Below, in pieces: positions 1 to 9,364 of a DNA stretch of 64,000 nucleotides. The DNA is from Sepiola atlantica (taxonomy: Eukaryota > Mollusca > Cephalopoda > Sepiida > Sepiolidae), in assembly GCA_963556195.1 (NCBI GenBank), contig CAUVYP010000587.1, positions 186,001 to 250,000 of the forward strand, written 5' to 3'. Position 1 is the first letter of the stretch. The number at the start of each line of letters is the position of its first letter. Made by a program: the position numbers and the translations under genes. A model generated the notes under the pieces. It did not search any database and had not been told where the DNA came from. It saw nothing but the letters and a program-made list of their open reading frames with translations.

Positions 1-64
1 GTGCAGCTTTTGTACTGCCACCGATATGTCGATACAAACTGAATACGCAAAACATCAACAAATT
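1..64. repeat. Partial satellite monomer at left edge
   Basis: This is the last 64 bp of a monomer cut by the window edge. It carries private changes: CTGCCACCGATATG where nearly all other copies have CTGCCGGAGATATG, and CAACAAATTTTAGC instead of CAACAAAATTTAGC. It also has the rarer CAGCTTTTGTACTG form seen in monomers near 2.1-2.5 kb and 3.6-4.0 kb. Confidence 0.95.
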
Positions 65-113
65 TTAGCGCGTTTTAAAGTTGATATCGCTTTTGTTTAT
101 AACTTCCACATTT

Positions 114-121
114 ATTCGAAT
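114..121. other. ATTCGAAT palindrome (example)
   Basis: This 8-bp perfect palindrome contains a TTCGAA site. It is present in a, h, c and d monomers, and absent from b monomers, where the segment reads CTTTTGAAT or CTTTAGAAT. It therefore discriminates b from the rest. Confidence 0.8.
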
Positions 122-142
122 TGTGCAACGAAACTTTGCACA
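122..142. other. 7-bp dyad TGTGCAA / TTGCACA (example)
   Basis: TGTGCAA (122-128) and TTGCACA (136-142) are perfect reverse complements separated by CGAAACT. The dyad is intact in type a and h monomers. In b, c and d the right arm becomes TTGCAGA, leaving five paired bases. The right arm overlaps the start of the variable box, so stem strength and box type change together. Short dyads are enriched in several centromeric satellites, but extrusion here is not shown. Confidence 0.8.
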
Positions 143-162
143 GATTAGCGGAGTCACATTTT
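141..162. other. 22-bp variable box around invariant GCGGA (example)
   Basis: At monomer positions 77-98 all families have a box of exactly 22 bp with the central GCGGA unchanged, while both sides switch between four main states (a, b, c, d) plus the h form. In c and d almost all differences from a are confined to this window, and flanking sequence is nearly identical. A fixed-position box with alternative states on a constant backbone suggests a protein-binding site or a conversion tract. No protein is known to bind it, so the regulatory role is inference. Confidence 0.75.
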
Positions 163-169
163 CTACTGA

Positions 170-202
170 AGTACCAAGTTTCAGAAGTGCAGCTCTTGTA
201 CT
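170..202. other. Imperfect inverted repeat AGTACCAAG / CTTGTACT (example)
   Basis: AGTACCAAG (170-178) pairs with CTTGTACT (195-202) as an 8-bp stem with one bulged C and a 16-nt loop. Monomers with CTTTTACT, mainly type b and the AAACATC-ending variants after it, lose the central pairing. It is a second dyad in the half of the unit downstream of the variable box. Confidence 0.6.
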
Positions 203-250
203 GCCGGAGATATGTCGATACAAACTGAATACGCAAACTATCAACAAAAT

Positions 251-436
251 TTAGTGCGATTTAAAGTTGATATCGCTTTTGTTTATAACTTCACCATTCT
301 TTTGAATTGTGCAACGAAACTTTGCAGAGATAAGCGGAGTCACATGCTCTACTGAAGTACCAAGTTTCAGAAGTGCAGCTCTTTTACTGCCGGAGATATG
401 TCGATACAAACTGAATACGCAAAACATCAACAAAAT
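251..436. repeat. Representative type-b monomer
   Basis: Type b has about 77 copies. It begins AGTGCGATTTAAAG instead of AGCGCGTTTTAAAG, has CTTCACCATTCTTTTGAATT (or ...TTTAGAATT) in place of the type-a segment, CAGAGATAAGCGGAGTCAC then ATGCTCT at the variable box, and usually CTCTTTTACTGCC. These differences are linked over about 150 bp, so b is a separate lineage and not a point-mutant of a. A sub-lineage has AAAGTTAGTATCGC, which removes the EcoRV site. The ATTCGAAT palindrome is lost. Confidence 0.95.
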
Positions 437-1738
437 TTAGCGCGTTTTAAAGTGGATATCGCTTTTGTTTATAACTTCCACATTTATTCGAATTGTGCAA
501 CGAAACTTTGCACAGATTAGCGGAGTCACATTTTCTACTGAAGTACCAAGTTTCAGAAGTGCAGCTCTTGTACTGCCGGAGATATGTCGATACAAACTGA
601 ATACGCAAAACATCAACAAAATTTAGCGCGTTTTAAAGTTGATATCGCTTTTGTTTATAACTTCACCATTCTTTAGAATTGTGCAACGAAACTTTGCAGA
701 GATGAGCGGAGTCACATGCTCTACTGAAGTACCAAGTTTCAGAAGTGCAGCTCTTTTACTGCCGGAGATATGTCGATACAAACTGAATACGCAAAACATC
801 AACAAAATTAAGCGCGTTTTAAAGTTGATATCGCTTTTGTTTATAACTTCCACATTTATTCGAATTGTGCAACGAAACTTTGCACAGATTAGCGGAGTCA
901 CATTTTCTACTGAAGTACCAAGTTTCAGAAGTGCAGCTCTTGTACTGCCGGAGATATGTCGATACAAACTGAATACGCAAAACATCAACAAAATTTAGCG
1001 CGTTTTAAAGTTGATATCGCTTTTGTTTATAACTTCCACATTTATTCGAATTGTGCAACGAAACTTTGCACAGATTAGCGGAGTCACATTTACTACTGAA
1101 GTACCAAGTTTCAGAAGTGCAGCTCTTGTACTGCCGGAGATATGTCGATACAAACTGAATACGCAAAACATCAACAAAATTTAGCGCGTTTTAAAGTTGA
1201 TATCGCTTTTGTTTATAACTTCCACATTTATTCGAATTGTGCAACGAAACTTTGCACAGATTAGCGGAGTCACATTTTCTACTGAAGTACCAAGTTTCAG
1301 AAGTGCAGCTCTTGTACTGCCGGAGATATGTCGATACAAACTGAATACGCAAAACATCAACAAAATTTAGCGCGTTTTAAAGTTGATATCGCTTTTGTTT
1401 ATAACTTCCACATTTATTCGAATTGTGCAACGAAACTTTGCACAGATTAGCGGAGTCACATTTTCTACTGAAGTACCAAGTTTCAGAAGTGCAGCTCTTG
1501 TACTGCCGGAGATATGTCGATACAAACTGAATACGCAAACTATCAACAAAATTTAGTGCGATTTAAAGTTGATATCGCTTTTGTTTATAACTTCACCATT
1601 CTTTTGAATTGTGCAACGAAACTTTGCAGAGATAAGCGGAGTCACATGCTCTACTGAAGTACCAAGTTTCAGAAGTGCAGCTCTTTTACTGCCGGAGATA
1701 TGTCGATACAAACTGAATACGCAAAACATCAACAAAAT

Positions 1739-1924
1739 TTAGCGCGTTTTAAAGTTGATATCGCTTTTGTTTATAACTTCCACATTTATTCGAATTGTGC
1801 AACGAAACTTTGCAGACAGTCGCGGATAGGCCTTTTCTACTGAAGTACCAAGTTTCAGAAGTGCAGCTCTTGTACTGCCGGAGATATGTCGATACAAACT
1901 GAATACGCAAAACATCAACAAAAT
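1739..1924. repeat. Representative type-c monomer
   Basis: Type c (39 copies by hand tally) is almost identical to type a outside the variable box but carries GACAGTCGCGGATAGGCC there. The box creates a StuI site, AGGCCT, at 1828-1833 in this copy, which marks every c monomer. In the left two thirds of the window c usually follows b, giving a-b-c trimers. It becomes rare beyond about 43 kb, where type d takes its place after b. Confidence 0.95.
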
Positions 1925-2296
1925 TTAGCGCGTTTTAAAGTTGATATCGCTTTTGTTTATAACTTCCACATTTATTCGAATTGTGCAACGAAACTTTGCA
2001 CAGATTAGCGGAGTCACATTTTCTACTGAAGTACCAAGTTTCAGAAGTGCAGCTCTTGTACTGCCGGAGATATGTCGATACAAACTGAATACGCAAAACA
2101 TCAACAAAATTTAGCGCGTTTTAAAGTTAGTATCGCTTTTGTTTATAACTTCCACATTTATTCGAATTGTGCAACGAAACTTTGCACAGATTAGCGGAGT
2201 CACATTTTCTACTGAAGTACCAAGTTTCAGAAGTGCAGCTTTTGTACTGCCGGAGATATGTCGATACAAACTGAATACGCAAAACATCAACAAAAT

Positions 2297-2482
2297 TTAG
2301 CGCGTTTTAAAGTGGATATCGCTTTTGTTTATAACTTCCACATTTATTCGAATTGTGCAACGAAACTTTGCAGACCGTCGCGGAGACACACGTTCTACTG
2401 AAGTACCAAGTTTCAGAAGTGCAGCTTTTGTACTGCCGGAGATATGTCGATACAAACTGAATACGCAAAACATCAACAAAAT
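2297..2482. repeat. Representative type-d monomer
   Basis: Type d (30 copies by hand tally, 22 of them right of 43.2 kb) carries GACCGTCGCGGAGACACACG at the variable box and usually begins with AAAGTGGATATCGC. It shares GTCGCGGA with type c, so c and d probably come from one ancestor of the third trimer position, diverging mainly in the right half of the box. Right of 43.2 kb most d copies end in CATCAACTAAATTT, a change largely linked to this family there. Confidence 0.95.
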
Positions 2483-5400
2483 TTAGCGCGTTTTAAAGTT
2501 GATATCGCTTTTGTTTATAACTTCCACATTTATTCGAATTGTGCAACGAAACTTTGCACAGATTAGCGGAGTCACATTTTCTACTGAAGTACCAAGTTTC
2601 AGAAGTGCAGCTCTTGTACTGCCGGAGATATGTCGATACAAACTGAATACGCAAAACATCAACAAAATTTAGCGCGTTTTAAAGTTGATATCGCTTTTGT
2701 TTATAACTTCCACATTTATTCGAATTGTGCAACGAAACTTTGCACAGATTAGCGGAGTCACATTTTCTACTGAAGTACCAAGTTTCAGAAGTGCAGCTCT
2801 TGTACTGCCGGAGATATGTCGATACAAACTGAATACGCAAAACATCAACAAAATTTAGCGCGTTTTAAAGTTGATATCGCTTTTGTTTATAACTTCCACA
2901 TTTATTCGAATTGTGCAACGAAACTTTGCACAGATTAGCGGAGTCACATTTTCTACTGAAGTACCAAGTTTCAGAAGTGCAGCTCTTGTACTGCCGGAGA
3001 TATGTCGATACAAACTGAATACGCAAACTATCAACAAAATTTAGTGCGATTTAAAGTTGATATCGCTTTTGTTTATAACTTCACCATTCTTTTGAATTGT
3101 GCAACGAAACTTTGCAGAGATAAGCGGAGTCACATGCTCTACTGAAGTACCAAGTTTCAGAAGTGCAGCTCTTTTACTGCCGGAGATATGTCGATACAAA
3201 CTGAATACGCAAAACATCAACACAATTTAGCGCGTTTTAAAGTTGATATCGCTTTTGTTTATAACTTCCACATTTATTCGAATTGTGCAACGAAACTTTG
3301 CAGACAGTCGCGGATAGGCCTTTTCTACTGAAGTACCAAGTTTCAGAAGTGCAGCTCTTGTACTGCCGGAGATATGTCGATACAAACTGAATACGCAAAA
3401 CATCAACAAAATTTAGCGCGTTTTAAAGTTGATATCGCTTTTGTTTATAACTTCCACATTTATTCGAATTGTGCAACGAAACTTTGCACAGATTAGCGGA
3501 GTCACATTTTCTACTGAAGTACCAAGTTTCAGAAGTGCAGCTCTTGTACTGCCGGAGATATGTCGATACAAACTGAATACGCAAAACATCAACAAAATTT
3601 AGCGCGTTTTAAAGTGGATATCGCTTTTGTTTATAACTTCCACATTTATTCGAATTGTGCAACGAAACTTTGCACAGATTAGCGGAGTCACATTTTCTAC
3701 TGAAGTACCAAGTTTCAGAAGTGCAGCTTTTGTACTGCCGGAGATATGTCGATACAAACTGAATACGCAAAACATCAACAAAATTTAGCGCGTTTTAAAG
3801 TGGATATCGCTTTTGTTTATAACTTCCACATTTATTCGAATTGTGCAACGAAACTTTGCAGACCGTCGCGGAGACACACGTTCTACTGAAGTACCAAGTT
3901 TCAGAAGTGCAGCTTTTGTACTGCCGGAGATATGTCGATACAAACTGAATACGCAAAACATCAACAAAATTTAGCGCGTTTTAAAGTTGATATCGCTTTT
4001 GTTTATAACTTCCACATTTATTCGAATTGTGCAACGAAACTTTGCACAGATTAGCGGAGTCACATTTTCTACTGAAGTACCAAGTTTCAGAAGTGCAGCT
4101 CTTGTACTGCCGGAGATATGTCGATACAAACTGAATACGCAAACTATCAACAAAATTTAGTGCGATTTAAAGTTGATATCGCTTTTGTTTATAACTTCAC
4201 CATTCTTTTGAATTGTGCAACGAAACTTTGCAGAGATAAGCGGAGTCACATGCTCTACTGAAGTACCAAGTTTCAGAAGTGCAGCTCTTTTACTGCCGGA
4301 GATATGTCGATACAAACTGAATACGCAAAACATCAACAAAATTTAGCGCGTTTTAAAGTGGATATCGCTTTTGTTTATAACTTCCACATTTATTCGAATT
4401 GTGCAACGAAACTTTGCAGACAGTCGCGGATAGGCCTTTTCTACTGAAGTACCAAGTTTCAGAAGTGCAGCTCTTGTACTGCCGGAGATATGTCGATACA
4501 AACTGAATACGCAAAACATCAACAAAATTTAGCGCGTTTTAAAGTTGATATCGCTTTTGTTTATAACTTCCACATTTATTCGAATTGTGCAACGAAACTT
4601 TGCACAGATTAGCGGAGTCACATTTTCTACTGAAGTACCAAGTTTCAGAAGTGCAGCTCTTGTACTGCCGTAGATATGTCGATACAAACTGAATACGCAA
4701 ACTATCAACAAAATTTAGTGCGATTTAAAGTTAGTATCGCTTTTGTTTATAACTTCACCATTCTTTAGAATTGTGCAACGAAACTTTGCAGAGATAAGCG
4801 GAGTCACATGCTCTACTGAAGTACCAAGTTTCAGAAGTGCAGCTCTTTTACTGCCGGAGATATGTCGATACAAACTGAATACGCAAAACATCAACAAAAT
4901 TTAGCGCGTTTTAAAGTGGATATCGCTTTTGTTTATAACTTCCACATTTATTCGAATTGTGCAACGAAACTTTGCACAGATTAGCGGAGTCACATTTTCT
5001 ACTGAAGTACCAAGTTTCAGAAGTGCAGCTCTTGTACTGCCGGAGATATGTCGATACAAACTGAATACGCAAAACATCAACAAAATTTAGCGCGTTTTAA
5101 AGTTGATATCGCTTTTGTTTATAACTTCACCATTCTTTAGAATTGTGCAACGAAACTTTGCAGAGATGAGCGGAGTCACATGCTCTACTGAAGTACCAAG
5201 TTTCAGAAGTGCAGCTCTTTTACTGCCGGAGATATGTCGATACAAACTGAATACGCAAAACATCAACAAAATTAAGCGCGTTTTAAAGTTGATATCGCTT
5301 TTGTTTATAACTTCCACATTTATTCGAATTGTGCAACGAAACTTTGCACAGATTAGCGGAGTCACATTTTCTACTGAAGTACCAAGTTTCAGAAGTGCAG

Positions 5401-8400
5401 CTCTTGTACTGCCGGAGATATGTCGATACAAACTGAATACGCAAAACATCAACAAAATTTAGCGCGTTTTAAAGTTGATATCGCTTTTGTTTATAACTTC
5501 CACATTTATTCGAATTGTGCAACGAAACTTTGCACAGATCAGCGGAGTCACATTTACTACTGAAGTACCAAGTTTCAGAAGTGCAGCTCTTGTACTGCCG
5601 GAGATATGTCGATACAAACTGAATACGCAAAACATCAACAAAATTTAGCGCGTTTTAAAGTTGATATCGCTTTTGTTTATAACTTCCACATTTATTCGAA
5701 TTGTGCAACGAAACTTTGCACAGATTAGCGGAGTCACATTTTCTACTGCAGTACCAAGTTTCAGAAGTGCAGCTCTTGTACTGCCGGAGATATGTCGATA
5801 CAAACTGAATACGCAAAACATCAACAAAATTTAGCGCGTTTTAAAGTTGATATCGCTTTTGTTTATAACTTCCACATTTATTCGAATTGTGCAACGAAAC
5901 TTTGCACAGATACGCGGAGTCACATTTTCTACTGAAGTACCAAGTTTCAGAAGTGCAGCTCTTGTACTGCCGGAGATATGTCGATACAAACTGAATACGC
6001 AAACTATCAACAAAATTTAGTGCGATTTAAAGTTGATATCGCTTTTGTTTATAACTTCACCATTCTTTAGAATTGTGCAACGAAACTTTGCAGAGATAAG
6101 CGGAGTCACATGCTCTACTGAAGTACCAAGTTTCAGAAGTGCAGCTCTTTTACTGCCGGAGATATGTCGATACAAACTGAATACGCAAAACATCAACAAA
6201 ATTTAGCGCGTTTTAAAGTTGATATCACTTTTGTTTATAACTTCCACATTTATTCGAATTGTGCAACGAAACTTTGCAGACAGTCGCGGATAGGCCTTTT
6301 CTACTGAAGTACCAAGTTTCAGAAGTGCAGCTCTTGTACTGCCGGAGATATGTCGATACAAACTGAATACGCAAAACATCAACAAAATTTAGCGCGTTTT
6401 AAAGTTGATATCGCTTTTGTTTATAACTTCCACATTTATTCGAATTGTGCAACGAAACTTTGCACAGATTAGCGGAGTCACATTTTCTACTGAAGTACCA
6501 AGTTTCAGAAGTGCAGCTCTTGTACTGCCGGAGATATGTCGATACAAACTGAATACGCAAACTATCAACAAAATTTAGTGCGATTTAAAGTTGATATCGC
6601 TTTTGTTTATAACTTCACCATTCTTTTGAATTGTGCAACGAAACTTTGCAGAGATAAGCGGAGTCACATGCTCTACTGAAGTACCAAGTTTCAGAAGTGC
6701 AGCTCTTTTACTGCCGGAGATATGTCGATACAAACTGAATACGCAAAACATCAACAAAATTTTGCGCGTTTTAAAGTTGATATCGCTTTTGTTTATAACT
6801 TCCACATTTATTCGAATTGTGCAACGAAACTTTGCAGACAGTCGCGGATAGGCCTTTTCTACTGAAGTACCAAGTTTCAGAAGTGCAGCTCTTGTACTGC
6901 CGGAGATATGTCGATACAAACTGAATACGCAAAACATCAACAAAATTTAGCGCGTTTTAAAGTTGATATCGCTTTTGTTTATAACTTCCACATTTATTCG
7001 AATTGTGCAACGAAACTTTGCACAGATTAGCGGAGTCACATTTTCTACTGAAGTACCAAGTTTCAGAAGTGCAGCTCTTTTACTGCCGGAGATATGTCGA
7101 TACAAACTGAATACGCAAACTATCAACAAAATTTAGTGCGATTTAAAGTTAGTATCGCTTTTGTTTATAACTTCACCATTCTTTAGAATTGTGCAACGAA
7201 ACTTTGCAGAGATAAGCGGAGTCACATGCTCTACTGAAGTACCAAGTTTCAGAAGTGCAGCTCTTTTACTGCCGGAGATATGTCGATACAAACTGAATAC
7301 GCAAAACATCAACAAAATTTAGCGCGTTTTAAAGTTGATATCGCTTTTGTTTATAACTTCCACATTTATTCGAATTGTGCAACGAAACTTTGCACAGATT
7401 AGCGGAGTCACATCTTCTACTGAAGTACCAAGTTTCAGAAGTGCAGCTCTTGTACTGCCGGAGATATGTCGATACAAACTGAATACGCAAAACATCAACA
7501 AAATTTAGCGCGTTTTAAAGTTGATATCGCTTTTGTTTATAACTTCCACATTTATTCGAATTGTGCAACGAAACTTTGCACAGATTAGCGGAGTCACATT
7601 TTCTACTGAAGTACCAAGTTTCAGAAGTGCAGCTCTTGTACTGCCGGAGATATGTCGATACAAACTGAATACGCAAACTATCAACAAAATTTAGTGCGAT
7701 TTAAAGTTGATATCGCTTTTGTTTATAACTTCACCATTCTTTTGAATTGTGCAACGAAACTTTGCAGAGATAAGCGGAGTCACATGCTCTACTGAAGTAC
7801 CAAGTTTCAGAAGTGCAGCTCTTTTACTGCCGGAGATATGTCGATACAAACTGAATACGCAAAACATCAACAAAATTTAGCGCGTTTTAAAGTTGATATC
7901 GCTTTTGTTTATAACTTCCACATTTATTCGAATTGTGCAACGAAACTTTGCAGACAGTCGCGGATAGGCCTTTTCTACTGAAGTACCAAGTTTCAGAAGT
8001 GCAGCTCTTGTACTGCCGGAGATATGTCGATACAAACTGAATACGCAAAACATCAACAAAATTTAGCGCGTTTTAAAGTTGATATCGCTTTTGTTTATAA
8101 CTTCCACATTTATTCGAATTGTGCAACGAAACTTTGCACACATTAGCGGAGTCACATTTTCTACTGAAGTACCAAGTTTCAGAAGTGCAGCTCTTGTACT
8201 GCCGGAGATATGTCGATACAAACTGAATACGCAAACTATCAACAAAATTTAGTGCGATTTAAAGTTGATATCGCTTTTGTTTATAACTTCACCATTCTTT
8301 TGAATTGTGCAACGAAACTTTGCAGAGATAAGCGGAGTCACATGCTCTACTGAAGTACCAAGTTTCAGAAGTGCAGCTCTTTTACTGCCGGAGATATGTC

Positions 8401-8992
8401 GATACAAACTGAATACGCAAAACATCAACAAAATTTAGCGCGTTTTAAAGTTGATATCGCTTTTGTTTATAACTTCCACATTTATTCGAATTGTGCAACG
8501 AAACTTTGCAGACAGTCGCGGATAGGCCTTTTCTACTGAAGTACCAAGTTTCAGAAGTGCAGCTCTTGTACTGCCGGAGATATGTCGATACAAACTGAAT
8601 ACGCAAAACATCAACAAAATTTAGCGCGTTTTAAAGTTGATATCGCTTTTGTTTATAACTTCCACATTTATTCGAATTGTGCAACGAAACTTTGCACAGA
8701 TTAGCGGAGTCACATTTTCTACTGAAGTACCAAGTTTCAGAAGTGCAGCTCTTTTACTGCCGGAGATATGTCGATACAAACTGAATACGCAAAACATCAA
8801 CAAAAATTAGCGCGTTTTAAAGTGGATATCGCTTTTGTTTATAACTTCCACATTTATTCGAATTGTGCAACGAAACTTGGCAGACCGTCGCGGAGACACA
8901 CGTTCTACTGAAGTACCAAGTTTCAGAAGTGCAGCTCTTGTACTGCCGGAGATATGTCGATACAAACTGAATACGCAAACTATCAACAAAAT

Positions 8993-9178
8993 TTAGTGCG
9001 ATTTAAAGTTGATATCGCTTTTGTTTATAACTTCCACATTCTTTAGAATTGTGCAACGAAACTTTGCAGAGATAAGCGGAGTCACATGCTCTACTGAAGT
9101 ACCAAGTGTCAGAAGTGCAGCTCTTTTACTGCCGGAGATATGTCGATACAAACTGAATACGCAAAACATCAACAAAAT
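8993..9178. repeat. Hybrid a/b monomer (cassette marker)
   Basis: The segment before the variable box reads CTTCCACATTCTTTAGAATT: its left half is type a (CTTCCACATT) and its right half type b (CTTTAGAATT). The box and flanks are otherwise type b. It also has a private AAGTGTCAG. Copies occur at the matching place in every 10-mer cassette (10853, 13457, 15317, 18665, 36521), so the hybrid arose once before the cassette was amplified. Confidence 0.85.
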
Positions 9179-9364
9179 TTAGCGCGTTTTAAAGTTGATA
9201 TCGCTTTCGTTTATAACTTCCACATTTATTCGAATTGTGCAACGAAACTTTGCACAGATTAGCGGAGTCACATGTTCTACTGAAGTACCAAGTTTCAGAA
9301 GTGCAGCTCTTGTACTGCCGGAGATATGTCGATACAAACTGAATACGCAAAACATCAACAAAAT
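9179..9364. repeat. Representative type-h monomer (a with ATGTTCT box end)
   Basis: Type h equals type a except that the right edge of the box reads CACATGTTCT instead of CACATTTTCT. About 18 copies were tallied, often directly before a c monomer (for example 21269, 23501, 27779, 29639, 42101, 44333, 46007). Five copies share a further private change, GCTTTCGTTTAT (9204, 11064, 13668, 15528 and near 18890), which tracks the 10-mer cassette. The cassette copy at 36707-36892 has it as well. Confidence 0.9.

Larger units (their letters stand above)
65..250. repeat. Representative type-a monomer
   Basis: Type a is the commonest family, about 198 copies with its sub-variants. It has CACAGATTAGCGGAGTCAC in the variable box (positions 77-98 of the unit), CTTCCACATTTATTCGAATT upstream of it and usually CTCTTGTACTGCC downstream. 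Hand count for this copy: 36 C, 33 G (37% G+C) and 9 CpG dinucleotides. It contains GATATC (EcoRV) at 83-88 and the palindrome ATTCGAAT at 114-121. This copy ends in AAACTATC, a variant that nearly always precedes a type-b monomer; most other a copies end in AAACATC. Confidence 0.95.
65..7504. repeat. Block A: mixed 8-mer and diverged 24-mer repetition
   Basis: Forty monomers built from a-b-c trimers with extra a copies. The six-monomer run 1367-2482 (a, b, c, a, a, d) recurs at 2855-3970, an 8-mer (1488-bp) offset, with small differences such as GTTAGTATC versus GTGGATATC. The run 437-1738 recurs at 4901-6202, offset exactly 4464 bp (24 monomers), sharing GATGAGCGG, AAAATTAAGCGCG and CATTTACTACTG. 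These copies differ at several sites (for example CAGATCAGC near 5540, CTGCAGTACC near 5749, GATACGCGG near 5911), so the duplication is older than that in block B. Confidence 0.85.

Noticed and set aside
91..118. Promoter or polyadenylation signals (TTTATAAC, and AATAAA on the minus strand)
   Set aside because: These short AT-rich strings occur in every monomer by composition. Nothing else points to transcription start or end sites, so they were not annotated.
124..140. True CENP-B box
   Set aside because: The TTCG half and the central A are present on the minus strand, but the essential CGGG of the 17-bp box is missing in all families.
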